From assembly GCA_020724465.1 (NCBI GenBank), contig DYGX01000011.1:1-64000 (forward strand): a DNA stretch of 64,000 nucleotides, read 5' to 3'. Within the stretch, counting starts at the first letter, position 1. Each line of letters opens with the position of its first letter. Under the pieces are notes generated by a model that saw nothing but the letters and a program-made list of their open reading frames with translations, was not told the DNA's origin and ran no database searches. Source of the stretch: Thermoflexus sp. GTDB lineage: Bacteria > Chloroflexota > Anaerolineae > Aggregatilineales > Aggregatilineaceae. Of the stretch, positions 1-9,729 are shown piece after piece. The position numbers and the translations under genes are program-made.

Positions 1-80
1 ACCTGGGCTATCGCAACATGGGCGCATGTCCCATCCAGACCGTGCAACGTTTCAGCCAGGCTGTCCTTGAAGAAGGTTAA
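1..80 (+). CDS. 3' end of an unidentified gene
   Basis: An open frame runs from the window edge to a TAA at 78-80. Its 25 visible codons end in ...QTVQRFSQAVLEEG. The piece is too short to assign. Its stop overlaps by two bases the stop of the convergent gene at 77-928, a tight arrangement that supports both ends being real. Confidence 0.35.
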   Translation, partial: LGYRNMGACPIQTVQRFSQAVLEEG

Positions 81-928
81 CTGTACAGGTGACAAATTTC
101 GCTCCAATTCTCGAGAAGTACCTCTGAGTATTTCCGGGGTAGTATGGGATAATAGCGATTTTTATCCTTAACAAAGAAATAATTGAGAAATTGCCCTTCA
201 TCAATTAGTTCAATAAATTCGTTTTCTTGAAGCAGAGATACCAACCTCTCAGAACCCAGTGTCGTGGTGTAATTCTCTATAACGTCTGATGCTAAAAACA
301 CGTGGGGGTCAAACGTTCGGAAGTAATGAGTTGCCTTCCGCCAAAACGTTCTGGACGGGATCTCTACATGCCCAGGGGAAATATTTTCGGAGACAATTTC
401 CCCCTTATTCATCTCAATCGATGTAATGACATTGTGTTGCAACTGAAGGCAGCTTTTTAGTTCGAGGCTTGGAGAACGGTGTACTATGCTTTGAACTTCA
501 TTATCAAGGGTTGCGTGTAGAATTTGAAAAGCATATAGCTGGTCATAAATGGTTTTGACGTTGCAGCCGTAGAATATCTTGTATATCTCTCCCTCATGAT
601 ACAAGCTTACGTCTCCCCATTCGATTTCAGGAATGTAGTCTTCGAACATTGGAAAATCAGGTAGGAGAGGGTATAGCCTGGAGAGAAGAGACTTAAATTG
701 TTCATATCGTTGTAACTTGTTTTTCGCGGAAAACGTATCGGGAGACATTGATAAAAAAGCTGTGTAAAGTAGGTGATGCTTCGCCCAACTTGATATGTTC
801 GGGAGCCAAAGGGATGAAACAAATAGGGTTTCAGCTATATCATGCACACTATATCGAGAAAGTGCTTTCTGAATCGCCTGAATGATTTCTTCGACTGTGT
901 CTTGCGGCTTGTCTATTTTCCTAGCCAC
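77..928 (-). CDS. Hypothetical protein, 283 aa
   Basis: I do not recognise this family. The start is a GTG preceded by a strong AGGAGGA ribosome binding site four bases away, so the gene looks real. The protein is mixed alpha/beta with many aromatic residues, no membrane segment and no nucleotide-binding motif. The C-terminal part (about 225-283) looks like a small beta-rich domain. It has lower GC than the following RM operon and, like its neighbour at 1107-1694, is transcribed away from hsdM. Position beside a restriction operon in a mobile element makes a defence or accessory role possible, but nothing in the sequence shows it. Confidence 0.6.
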   Translation of the reverse strand: MARKIDKPQDTVEEIIQAIQKALSRYSVHDIAETLFVSSLWLPNISSWAKHHLLYTAFLSMSPDTFSAKNKLQRYEQFKSLLSRLYPLLPDFPMFEDYIPEIEWGDVSLYHEGEIYKIFYGCNVKTIYDQLYAFQILHATLDNEVQSIVHRSPSLELKSCLQLQHNVITSIEMNKGEIVSENISPGHVEIPSRTFWRKATHYFRTFDPHVFLASDVIENYTTTLGSERLVSLLQENEFIELIDEGQFLNYFFVKDKNRYYPILPRKYSEVLLENWSEICHLYS

Positions 929-1106
929 GAGCTCCTCCTAGCCGATTTCACCTTGTGCGCCTTTGTATGGCTAATCCCAATATCTGGTTTTGTTCGGTGT
1001 TCTCAACGCAATAGCCTGAGAATTTCTGTCTCGCCAGCATATTACCACTTGTGCCAAACTATAAAAGCTTCTTCTGAAGCCCAGAACTATCTTCTTTGCA
1101 GAAATA

Positions 1107-1694
1107 TCAGTCTATAAATCTAAACATCCGTTCGTCTATTCTCTCTCGAATATAATCCTCAAGCCAGAAAATATAGCGGCACAAAAAATTCACAATGAAA
1201 ACGACTTCTGCTTCGAGGTGTTTACCCCACACTTTGACAAACTTCCGCTTGTCTTTGTCACTATGAAAAACCTCTCCGTATAGCCAATTGTTAAGCACTT
1301 CGTCTAGTGGTATGAAGTCACCATCGCCCGCTGCAAAGTGCGATGACTCTTGAAGCGCGCGCTGCCAATTCTCCTTGAAATGTTCGATTTCGTAGTAGTG
1401 AGCGGCTGGTAAGGACCGGACAACTGCATCGTAGACTTTCTCGATGTGCGTTGGTTCCTTTTTCATATATATCAATCTGAATGTAGCAACGAGCGCTTCA
1501 AAGCTTTCCATGTTAAGAGGTTCATTGCGGGCACCGAGCAGGTCAAACCATGCGCCTTTGTGCTCTTCATAATTACTCATGAAGCGAACTGCTTTCATTC
1601 TACCAAGTCGAATGAGGCTGTTATTTCTCAGCTTTTCCGCGCGTTCTAGGAAAAGCTCAACTCGTTCTCGATCTGAATAACGGTCGGCACACAT
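1107..1694 (-). CDS. Hypothetical protein, 195 aa
   Basis: Unrecognised, apparently mostly helical and soluble, rich in charged and aromatic residues (for example RYIFWLEDYIRERI near the C terminus). I place the start at the ATG at 1694, which has AGGGG about ten bases upstream; a TTG at 1703 is in frame but sits almost on that site. It is transcribed in the same direction as the 283-aa gene, with about 180 bases between them, and divergently from hsdM with about 60 bases between. Possible accessory factor of the RM locus or an unrelated cargo gene. Confidence 0.55.
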   Translation of the reverse strand: MCADRYSDRERVELFLERAEKLRNNSLIRLGRMKAVRFMSNYEEHKGAWFDLLGARNEPLNMESFEALVATFRLIYMKKEPTHIEKVYDAVVRSLPAAHYYEIEHFKENWQRALQESSHFAAGDGDFIPLDEVLNNWLYGEVFHSDKDKRKFVKVWGKHLEAEVVFIVNFLCRYIFWLEDYIRERIDERMFRFID

Positions 1695-1755
1695 AGAATT
1701 CAATCCCCTGGTATCATAGAACCAAATGGCAAAAGCCCTTATCAGATAGGTTTAT

Positions 1756-4206
1756 ATGGCAATGGCGATCAAGAAAAGTGAACTCTACAGTTCCCTGTGG
1801 CGAAGCTGCGATGAACTCCGGGGTGGCATGGACGCCTCGCAGTACAAGGATTATGTCCTGACCCTGCTGTTCGTCAAGTACGTCTCTGACAAGTACGCCG
1901 GCAAACCAAACGCCTTACTGGATATCCCTGAAGGCGGGAGCTTTGACGACATGGTCAGGCTCAAAGGCGACAAGGAAATCGGCGATAAGATCAACAAGAT
2001 CATCCGCAAACTGGCCGACGCGAACGAGCTCAAGGGCGTGATCGACCAGGCGGATTTCAACGACGAGAGCAAACTCGGTCGTGGCAAGGACATGCAGGAC
2101 CGGCTCACCAAGCTGATCGCTATCTTCGAGGGGCTCGATTTTCGGGCCAACCGTGTCGAAGGCGACGACCTGCTCGGCGACGCTTACGAGTACCTGATGC
2201 GGCACTTTGCCACCGAGTCCGGCAAGAGCAAGGGACAGTTCTACACCCCGGCAGAAGTGTCACGGGTGATGGCGAAAGTCGTCGGTATTGGGCCCGACAC
2301 CCGCCCGGCCCAGACCATCTATGACCCGACGTGTGGATCCGGCTCGCTACTTCTCAAGGCCGCTAGTGAAGCGCCGGGCGGCATCACGATCTACGGCCAG
2401 GAAATGGACAACGCTACCTGGTCGCTGGCCAAGATGAACATGATCTTGCATGGCTATCCCACCGCGGACATCTGGCGCGACAACACGCTTGCGGCACCTT
2501 ACTTCAAGGGCTCAGATGACAGCCTGAAAACCTTTGATTTCGCCGTCGCCAACCCGCCTTTTTCTCAGAAGAACTGGACAAACGGCGTCAACACGGCTCG
2601 CGACGAATATGGTCGCTTCGAGTACGGCGTCCCACCGGCCAAAAACGGCGATTATGCGTTTCTGCTGCACATCATCAAGTCGCTCAAGAGCACCGGCAAG
2701 GCCGCGGTCATTTTGCCGCATGGTGTGCTTTTCCGGGGCAACGCTGAAGCAGATATTCGCCGCAACCTGGTTCGCCGAGGGCTGATCAAGGGCATTATCG
2801 GCTTGCCGCCTAACCTGTTTTACGGTACCGGCATCCCCGCCTGTATCATCGTCATCGACAAGGAGAACGCCCACGCGCGTAAGGGCATCTTCATGATCGA
2901 CGCCAGCCGGGGATTCATCAAAGATGGAAACAAAAACCGCTTGCGCGAGCAAGACATCCGCAAGATTGTCGATGTATTCACCGGCTCGCTGGAAATCCCG
3001 CGTTATTCCCGCATGGTGCCCTTCAGCGAAATCGAGGCGAATGACTACAACCTGAACATCCCCCGCTACATCGACTCGAGCGATCCGGAAGACTTGCACG
3101 ACTTGGATGCGCATTTGCGTGGTGGCATCCCCCAGCGCGATGTGGACGACCTGCACGCCTATTGGGAAGTCTTCCCTTCCCTATGCGATACGCTGTTTGC
3201 TCCTGGCAACCGGTCCGGCTATCTCATGGGGCGAGTCGAGCCGCGCGAACTCAAGCGCACAATTCAGGATAACGTTGACTTTCAGACATACGCTGGCCGC
3301 GTGCGCGATGTGTTTGTCGCCTGGCAGACTGTACACAAACCCACTTTGTACGCGATAACCCAGGGCAGCCAGCCAAATGAAATCATCCACGCGCTGGCCG
3401 ATGATCTGCTTGAGCGCTATGCAGATATATCCCTGCTGGATGGATACGACGTTTACCAGCGGCTGATGACCTATTGGACCGAGACGATGCAGGATGACCT
3501 GTATCTAATTAGCGCTGAGGGGTGGGTGGAAGCTGCCCGTCCGCGCCCGATCATCCAGGACAAGGAGAAGAAGATCCAGGAGACGCCTGACTTGGTGATA
3601 GGTCGGCGGAAAATCAAGACGGACCTCATCCCGCCCGCGCTGATTGTGGCGCGCTACTTCTTCACCGAGCAGGCAGAACTCGAACGCCTGCAAGCTGCCG
3701 CCGACATGGCGACCAGCGAACTCGACGCCTTCATCGAGGAGCACAGCGGCGAGGAGGGACTTCTGGCAGACGCTACCACGGACACTGACAAGGTGACCAA
3801 GTCGAGCGTGCGAGCGCGCATCAAGGAATTGCAGCAGGACAGCACGCCCGACGATGACGAGGAGCTTGTTGCGCTGCGACAGTGCTTAGCGCTGTTTGAC
3901 GCCAAAGCCCAGGCGGAGAACGAAGTAAAGGCCGCGCAGAGCGCACTCGATGAGCGGACGCTCGCCCACTATGGCAAGCTGACAGAAGATGACATAAAGT
4001 CGCTGGTGATCGAAGACAAATGGCTGGCTGCGCTGCAAAGCGCTATCGAGGACGAGGTGGGGCGGGTGGCGCAGCGCCTGACCGCTCGTGTCAAGGAGCT
4101 AGAAGAACGCTACGCCGAGCCGCTGCCAAGCATTGAGGCTGAGGTGGATGAACTGAGCAAACGCGTCGCTGGACATCTCGCCCGCATGGGATTGGTGTTG
4201 GAATGA
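1756..4206 (+). CDS. hsdM: Type I restriction-modification methyltransferase subunit HsdM
   Basis: Adenine-specific DNA methyltransferase subunit. With HsdS it methylates the target sequence; with HsdR it forms the restriction complex. The N-terminal helical HsdM domain covers about 1-140. The catalytic domain has the AdoMet motif DPTCGSG at about 190-196 and the adenine-methylase motif NPPF at 266-269. At 816 aa it is much longer than the usual 500-550: after the methylase core (to about 520) comes a long, charged, heptad-like C-terminal extension (about 600-816), probably coiled coil. The ATG at 1756 and one at 1762 are both possible; neither has a clear ribosome binding site. It overlaps hsdS by ATGA at 4203-4206, so the genes are probably translationally coupled. 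Confidence 0.95.
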   Translation: MAMAIKKSELYSSLWRSCDELRGGMDASQYKDYVLTLLFVKYVSDKYAGKPNALLDIPEGGSFDDMVRLKGDKEIGDKINKIIRKLADANELKGVIDQADFNDESKLGRGKDMQDRLTKLIAIFEGLDFRANRVEGDDLLGDAYEYLMRHFATESGKSKGQFYTPAEVSRVMAKVVGIGPDTRPAQTIYDPTCGSGSLLLKAASEAPGGITIYGQEMDNATWSLAKMNMILHGYPTADIWRDNTLAAPYFKGSDDSLKTFDFAVANPPFSQKNWTNGVNTARDEYGRFEYGVPPAKNGDYAFLLHIIKSLKSTGKAAVILPHGVLFRGNAEADIRRNLVRRGLIKGIIGLPPNLFYGTGIPACIIVIDKENAHARKGIFMIDASRGFIKDGNKNRLREQDIRKIVDVFTGSLEIPRYSRMVPFSEIEANDYNLNIPRYIDSSDPEDLHDLDAHLRGGIPQRDVDDLHAYWEVFPSLCDTLFAPGNRSGYLMGRVEPRELKRTIQDNVDFQTYAGRVRDVFVAWQTVHKPTLYAITQGSQPNEIIHALADDLLERYADISLLDGYDVYQRLMTYWTETMQDDLYLISAEGWVEAARPRPIIQDKEKKIQETPDLVIGRRKIKTDLIPPALIVARYFFTEQAELERLQAAADMATSELDAFIEEHSGEEGLLADATTDTDKVTKSSVRARIKELQQDSTPDDDEELVALRQCLALFDAKAQAENEVKAAQSALDERTLAHYGKLTEDDIKSLVIEDKWLAALQSAIEDEVGRVAQRLTARVKELEERYAEPLPSIEAEVDELSKRVAGHLARMGLVLE

Positions 4207-5468
4207 AGGCGGACACGATGAGCGACGAACCAATCAGACCAGGTTACAAGCGCACCGAGGTGGGAATAATCCCGGAAGATTGGGAAGTAACCACGATTGG
4301 AGATATCTTTCGTGTGTCAGCTGCCGGCGATCTTGACAAAACCCGGTTCAGTGCGATTCGCGATGCGAACTACGATAAGCCAATATACTCGAACGCACTA
4401 GAAAACAAAGGGCTTTATGGCTATGCGTCGTATAGTATTTACCCTGCTGGAACCATAACGGTCACAGCAAGAGGCACCTTAGGATTTGCGGTATTCCGTG
4501 ACCACGATTATGTAGCGATTGGACGCCTGCTTATTTTGGAGCCATCACGCAAGTTGGACAGTCGCTACTTCACAGAATGGATCAATAATAGGATCACGTT
4601 TGCCGTCGAGAGCACGGGTGTTCCCCAATTGACGGCTCCACAGATTTCTAAGTATCGATTGCCTCTGCCATCTCAACTTGAGCAACATGTCATCGCCGAT
4701 GTACTCTCGGATGTAGATGCGCTACTGGATGCGCTGGATAGGCTCATCGCCAAGAAGCGTGCTATCAAGCAGGGCACGATGCAAGCTCTGCTTACGGGAA
4801 GGGTTCGCCTGCCGGGGTTCACAAGCAACCCCAGCTACAAACACACTGAGGTGGGTGAAATTCCTGAAGATTGGGAGGTTTGTCCATTTGGTCAGCTAGT
4901 AAATATCCGTAATGACAAAGTGAATCCAGCTCTGGTCGATCCATCTACTCCCTGTGTAGAGTTGGAAAACATTGGACAAGGCACAGGTCAACTGACTGGA
5001 TACTCTTTAGCTGAGCAATCCACTTCGATCAAGTATCGATTTCTTGAGAGCGATGTGCTTTATGGGAGACTGCGGGCATATCTTCGCAAGTTCTGGTTTG
5101 CTGAATTCAATGGCATATGCACAACGGAAATCTGGCCACTGAAGCCGGTAGGCGAGCAGATGCGCAGCGAATATCTGTTTCAGGTAGTGCAAACTGACAG
5201 GTTCAATGAGGCGGCAAGCATGACTTACGGAACACATATGCCTCGTACAGATTGGAGCGTGATCAGCAATCTTCTTATTCCTGTCCCCGATCCATCCGAA
5301 CAGTGCGCCATCGCCGAAGTCCTCTCCGACATGGACGCCGAAATCGACGCCCTCGAAAAACGCCGCGCCAAGCTGCGCGATATCAAGCAAGGCATGATGC
5401 AGGAACTGCTCACCGGGCGCATTCGCCTGGTGCAGCCGAAAGAACAAACCAAGGAGGCCCACGTATGA
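4203..5468 (+). CDS. hsdS: Type I restriction-modification specificity subunit HsdS
   Basis: DNA recognition subunit that fixes the bipartite target of the complex. The 421-aa protein is an internal duplication: each half begins with a KxTEVGxIPEDWEV segment (about residues 15 and 222), contains one target recognition domain, and ends with a helical spacer closing in GTMQALLTGRVRL or GMMQELLTGRIRL. Two different recognition domains imply an asymmetric bipartite site, which cannot be read from sequence alone. The start used overlaps hsdM; an ATG at 4218 (MSDEPIR) is an alternative with GAAGG upstream. The stop overlaps the hsdR start (ATGA at 5465-5468). The recognition domains are less GC-rich than the conserved spacers, as is common where these domains are exchanged. 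Confidence 0.95.
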   Translation: MKADTMSDEPIRPGYKRTEVGIIPEDWEVTTIGDIFRVSAAGDLDKTRFSAIRDANYDKPIYSNALENKGLYGYASYSIYPAGTITVTARGTLGFAVFRDHDYVAIGRLLILEPSRKLDSRYFTEWINNRITFAVESTGVPQLTAPQISKYRLPLPSQLEQHVIADVLSDVDALLDALDRLIAKKRAIKQGTMQALLTGRVRLPGFTSNPSYKHTEVGEIPEDWEVCPFGQLVNIRNDKVNPALVDPSTPCVELENIGQGTGQLTGYSLAEQSTSIKYRFLESDVLYGRLRAYLRKFWFAEFNGICTTEIWPLKPVGEQMRSEYLFQVVQTDRFNEAASMTYGTHMPRTDWSVISNLLIPVPDPSEQCAIAEVLSDMDAEIDALEKRRAKLRDIKQGMMQELLTGRIRLVQPKEQTKEAHV

Positions 5469-8400
5469 CACCGGTCGGCGAGATCGAACGCAGAACGCAG
5501 GATCGGGTCATCGACTTCTTCCGGGACACGCTCTGCTACGACTACCTGGGAAACTGGCAAGATCGCCCCGATAACAGCAACGTCGAGCCAGAGTTCGTGA
5601 GTGCCTGGCTGCGCAATCGCGGCTACGACGACCGGATGATTGGCAAGGTCCTGCGCGAACTGGATCAGGCGCGAACCATTGTCGGCGGCAGGCGCAACCT
5701 CTACGACGCGAACGAAGCCGTCTACAACCTGCTGCGCTACGGCGTCAAGGTCCAGCCGGACATTGGCGCGCAGTATGAAACCGTCTGGCTCATCGACTGG
5801 GAAAATCCGGAAAGCAACCACTTCGCCATTGCCGAAGAGGTCACCATCAAGGGCGAGCACACCAAGCGCCCGGACATCGTGCTCTACGTCAACGGCATCG
5901 CGCTGGGCGTGCTGGAACTCAAACGCTCCCGAGTGGCAGTGAGCGAGGGCATCCGCCAGAACCTGGACAACCAGCAAAACCTCTTCATCCGCGATTTCTT
6001 CGCGACCGTGCAGCTGGTGCTGGCGGGTAACGAAACCGAGGGGCTGCGCTACGGGGTCATCGAGACGCCCGAAAAGTACACGATGACCTGGAAGGAGCCG
6101 AGCGCCATCAGCAACCCGCTCCACCAGGGTCTGGAACAGCTTTGCCGCAAGGAGCGCCTGCTGGAGCTAGTGCACGACTTCATGGTGTTCGACGCAGGCA
6201 CGAAGAAATTCTGCCGCCACAACCAGTATTTTGGCGTGCGCGCGGCTCAGGAATATGTTCGGCGGCGCGAAGGCGGCATTATCTGGCACACGCAGGGCTC
6301 CGGCAAGAGCCTGACGATGGTCTGGCTCGCCAAGTGGATTCGCGAGCACGTCGAGGGCGGGCGCGTGCTGCTGATTACCGACCGCGTTGAGCTGGACGGG
6401 CAGATTGAGAAGGTCTTCAAGGGAGTTAGCGAGCAGATTTACCGCACGCGCAGCGGAGCAGATCTTCTGAATGTGCTCAACGCCAGTCAGGAATGGCTCA
6501 TCGGCTCGCTCGTGCACAAGTTCGGCGCCGCCCAGGAAGGCGACGTGGACGAGTATGTGGCGGAGATTTTGCGCAACCGTCCGCGCGACTTTGCACCCAA
6601 GGGCCAAATCTTCGTCTTCGTGGACGAGTGCCATCGCACCCAGTCAGGCAAGCTGCACCGCGCCATGAAGGCGCTGCTACCCGACGCCGTGCTGATTGGC
6701 TTTACCGGCACGCCCCTTCTCAAGACCGACAAGCAGAAAAGCATCGAGATTTTCGGCCCTTACATTCACACCTACAAGTACGACGAGGCGGTCGCTGATG
6801 GCGTCGTGCTCGACCTGCGCTACGAGGCGCGCGACATTGACCAGCAAATCACGTCCCAGGCGCGCATCGACCAGTGGTTTGACGCCAAGACGCGCGGCCT
6901 GAACGACTACGCCAAGGCGCAGCTCAAACAGCGCTGGGGCACGCTGCGGAAAGTGCTCAGTTCGCTCGACCGGCTCGAGAAAATTGTTGCCGATATCCTG
7001 ATGGACATGGAGACGCGCCCCCGCCTGATGGACGGACACGGCAACGCCATGCTGGTGTCGGACAGCATTTACAACGCCTGCCGCTTTTACGAGATGTTTG
7101 AGCGGACGGACCTGGCGGGAAAGTGCGCGATTGTCACGTCCTACCAGCCGCACGTCGCCAATATCAAAGGTGAAACCACCGGCGAGGGGGAAACCGAGGA
7201 ACTGCTCAAGTTTGGCGTCTACCGCCGGATGCTCGCCGAGTACTTTAACGAGCCGGAAGAGACGGCGGTCAACAAAATCGAGAAATTCGAAGAGGAAATC
7301 AAAGAGCGGTTCATTAAGCATCCCGGACAGATGAAGCTGCTTATCGTCGTCGATAAGCTGCTGACCGGCTTTGACGCGCCCCCGGCGACGTATCTCTACA
7401 TCGACAAGCCAATGCGCGATCACGGTCTGTTTCAGGCGATTTGTCGCGTTAACCGGCTGCACACGGACGACAAGGAATACGGCTACATCATCGACTACCG
7501 CGACCTGTTCAAGGCGCTGGAGAAGTCGATGAAGGACTACACCGGCGAAGCGTTCGACGGCTTTGACGCCGAGGACGTGGCCGGTTTACTCAAGGACCGC
7601 CTGGAAGAAGGACGCGACCGTCTGGAAAAGGCGCGCGAGGCAGTCGCCGCGCTGTGTGAACCCGTCGAGCCACCCCGCGAAACGGCGGACTACTTGCGCT
7701 ACTTTTGCGCGCAGAATTCGGGCGACACCGAAGAACTCAAAGCCAACGAGCCACGCCGGGTCAAGCTCTATAAGCTTGTTGGTTCTCTGATGCGCGCCTA
7801 CGCGAATCTGGCCAACGAAATGGCCGACGCAGGTTACACCGACGCGGAAACCCAGGCGATTAAAGCCGAGGTCGAGCACTACGTGAGTGTGCGCGATGAG
7901 GTCAAACTCGCCAGTGGCGACTACATCGACCTCAAGATGTACGAACCGGCGATGCGCCACCTGATGGACAACTACATCCGCGCGGAAGACAGCGAGACGC
8001 TCTCTTCGTTTGACGACCTGAGCCTGGTGGATCTGCTGGTCAACCGCGGCGCTGAAGCGCTTGACGATCTGCCCAGCGGTATTCGCAACAGCCAGGAAGC
8101 GATGGCCGAAACGATTGAAAACAACGTGCGCCGGGTGATTGTCGATATGATGGCGGTCAACCCCGCCCACTACCAGAAGATGTCAGAGCTCCTGGATGCG
8201 CTCATCCAGGCACGCAAGCAGCAGGCGCAGGACTACAAGGACTACCTCGACCAGATCACCGCGCTGGCGCGCCAAGTGAAAAACCCTGGCGAGGATTCCC
8301 ACTATCCCGAGGCAATTAACTCGGACGCGCGGCGCGCTTTGTACGATAATCTCGACAGGGATGAGATGCTGGCCGTTCAGATTGACCAGGCTATCCGGGC

Positions 8401-8536
8401 GGTCAAAAAGGATGGCTGGCGCGGTAACCGCTTCAAAGAGCGCGAGGTGCGTTATGCCATCGCCAGCGCGCTGCACAATCATCCTGACTTAATCGATGAA
8501 ATCTTCGAAATTGCCAAAAACCAGCGTGACTACTGA
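5465..8536 (+). CDS. hsdR: Type I restriction endonuclease subunit HsdR
   Basis: Motor and nuclease subunit that translocates DNA and cuts it away from the unmethylated target. I start it at the ATG at 5465 (MTPVGEIERR), overlapping the hsdS stop, although the frame is open further upstream; this gives 1023 aa, normal for the family. The N-terminal nuclease domain has D137 and ELK at 151-153, a PD-(D/E)xK signature. The SF2 helicase part has Walker A QGSGKS at 277-282, DECH at 387-390, GFTGTP, and a second RecA domain with LLTGFDAP and QAICRVNRLH. The C-terminal region carries helical segments that bind HsdM. It is the third gene of a tightly overlapping hsdMSR operon and appears intact. Confidence 0.96.
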   Translation: MTPVGEIERRTQDRVIDFFRDTLCYDYLGNWQDRPDNSNVEPEFVSAWLRNRGYDDRMIGKVLRELDQARTIVGGRRNLYDANEAVYNLLRYGVKVQPDIGAQYETVWLIDWENPESNHFAIAEEVTIKGEHTKRPDIVLYVNGIALGVLELKRSRVAVSEGIRQNLDNQQNLFIRDFFATVQLVLAGNETEGLRYGVIETPEKYTMTWKEPSAISNPLHQGLEQLCRKERLLELVHDFMVFDAGTKKFCRHNQYFGVRAAQEYVRRREGGIIWHTQGSGKSLTMVWLAKWIREHVEGGRVLLITDRVELDGQIEKVFKGVSEQIYRTRSGADLLNVLNASQEWLIGSLVHKFGAAQEGDVDEYVAEILRNRPRDFAPKGQIFVFVDECHRTQSGKLHRAMKALLPDAVLIGFTGTPLLKTDKQKSIEIFGPYIHTYKYDEAVADGVVLDLRYEARDIDQQITSQARIDQWFDAKTRGLNDYAKAQLKQRWGTLRKVLSSLDRLEKIVADILMDMETRPRLMDGHGNAMLVSDSIYNACRFYEMFERTDLAGKCAIVTSYQPHVANIKGETTGEGETEELLKFGVYRRMLAEYFNEPEETAVNKIEKFEEEIKERFIKHPGQMKLLIVVDKLLTGFDAPPATYLYIDKPMRDHGLFQAICRVNRLHTDDKEYGYIIDYRDLFKALEKSMKDYTGEAFDGFDAEDVAGLLKDRLEEGRDRLEKAREAVAALCEPVEPPRETADYLRYFCAQNSGDTEELKANEPRRVKLYKLVGSLMRAYANLANEMADAGYTDAETQAIKAEVEHYVSVRDEVKLASGDYIDLKMYEPAMRHLMDNYIRAEDSETLSSFDDLSLVDLLVNRGAEALDDLPSGIRNSQEAMAETIENNVRRVIVDMMAVNPAHYQKMSELLDALIQARKQQAQDYKDYLDQITALARQVKNPGEDSHYPEAINSDARRALYDNLDRDEMLAVQIDQAIRAVKKDGWRGNRFKEREVRYAIASALHNHPDLIDEIFEIAKNQRDY

Positions 8537-9254
8537 GCGCCACTTTATCACGGTGCAGGGTATGCCGGTGGAGGTTGTTCGCAAGAACATCAAGAATCTT
8601 CACCTGGCAGTCTACCCGCCTGACGGTCGGGTGCGGGTATCCGTGCCTGTGCGCCTGACGGATGAAGATGTGCGGCTGGCCGTGGTTTCGCGTCTGGGCT
8701 GGATACGCAAACGGCAAGCGATGTTCCAAAGCCAGGAAAGACAGTCAGCGCGCGAATTCGTGTCAGGAGAAAGCCACTTCGTGCAGGGGCGACGGTACCG
8801 ACTGGATGTCATCGAGGAGAACCGGCCAGCAGCGGTACGTCTGCGCAATAACACCACGCTGGAGCTCCGCGTGCGACCTGGGACAGATCGACATAAGCGC
8901 GAAGAAATCATCAACCACTGGTATCGCACGCTACTCAAAAACCAGATTGACCAGTTACTACCCAGATGGGAAAAGAAGCTTGGTGTCACGGTTTCAGAGT
9001 GGGGTGTGCGGAAGATGAAAACGCGCTGGGGAACCTGCAATATCGAAGTGCGGCGCATCTGGGTCAATCTGGAACTCGCCAAAAAGCCACCCCAATGCCT
9101 GGAGTACATCGTGGTGCACGAAATGGTTCATCTACTGGAGCGCCGTCACAACGACCGCTTCCTGGCCCTGATGGACAAGTATCTACCCAACTGGCGCCAC
9201 ATGCGCGACGAACTAAATCGCGAGCCGCTCGCGCACGAACACTGGGTTTACTAG
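8496..9254 (+). CDS. SprT/YgjP-like zinc metalloprotease of the RM operon
   Basis: A YgjP-type (DUF45/M48-like) metalloprotease domain. The zinc-binding motif HEMVHLLERRH lies near residues 208-218, preceded by the typical MKTRWGTC segment; the N-terminal part (GMPVEVVRKN onward) is the family's beta-strand region. The 252-aa frame starts at an ATG at 8496, inside the last 41 bases of hsdR; an ATG at 8562 would give a 230-aa protein that still keeps the whole domain. Such proteases are often found directly after type I restriction genes, where their role is unproven; control of HsdR turnover is a reasonable guess. It is the last gene of the operon. Confidence 0.85.
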   Translation: MKSSKLPKTSVTTERHFITVQGMPVEVVRKNIKNLHLAVYPPDGRVRVSVPVRLTDEDVRLAVVSRLGWIRKRQAMFQSQERQSAREFVSGESHFVQGRRYRLDVIEENRPAAVRLRNNTTLELRVRPGTDRHKREEIINHWYRTLLKNQIDQLLPRWEKKLGVTVSEWGVRKMKTRWGTCNIEVRRIWVNLELAKKPPQCLEYIVVHEMVHLLERRHNDRFLALMDKYLPNWRHMRDELNREPLAHEHWVY

Positions 9255-9660
9255 GTCAAAGCAGCGCGCAACCAACTAGTATAAGGTACGGTTTCGCCTA
9301 CGGTAACGAGTAACCGTAGTTCTCAGGCGTAAAGAGGTCCAATTTGACCGGAAAATGCGGCAAGATGCGGTCGCGCCGCCGCTCCCACTACTATGTATAT
9401 GAAGAGAGGGGGCGGGTTTTTATTTCAAAGTGCTGGCGCGTTTTTGAATTCGTATCAAAACACATCCCGAACTCTGCTCTTCCATGGTCATGCGTCTCAA
9501 TTACCAAAGTTCGGCCTGGGGTTTTTGCCGACCCCTTGACCACTCCCGCGCTGGCAGACCTTGTGCGCTGGTAGATCGAAACTAGCCACAGCACGCCCGC
9601 AGGTCCCAAAATCGAACCAATGAAAAGCGCGGATCTATTCGCATTCCCGGCGCGATCTGC
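9255..9660. other. Gene-free stretch after the RM operon
   Basis: No supported gene. The only regular structure I see is a 7-base inverted repeat (ctacggt at 9298-9304, accgtag at 9313-9319) shortly after the protease stop codon. It could be a weak terminator but has no T tract. The rest is mixed-composition sequence without a convincing frame on either strand. Confidence 0.5.
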
Positions 9661-9663
9661 CTC

Positions 9664-9728
9664 TTGTGTGTTATACGTATTGATATATAATATTAAGTAA
9701 CAATACATATAACAGATGACAGGGGGTG
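9664..9728 (+). promoter_or_regulatory. Promoter with inverted-repeat operator
   Basis: A -35-like TTGTGT (9664-9669), a 16-base spacer and a perfect -10 TATAAT (9686-9691) precede the gene at 9730, which has AGGGGGT as ribosome binding site (9721-9727). The -10 box lies between two 13-base arms (9670-9682 and 9701-9713) that are complementary at 12 of 13 positions. A dimeric regulator bound there would block the promoter. The region is very AT-rich compared with its surroundings. Confidence 0.55.
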
Positions 9729-9729
9729 T

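Noticed and set aside
5252..5464. In-frame upstream extension of hsdR
   Set aside because: This part is the end of hsdS in another frame; the ATG at 5465 overlapping the hsdS stop gives a normal HsdR length and a coupled start.
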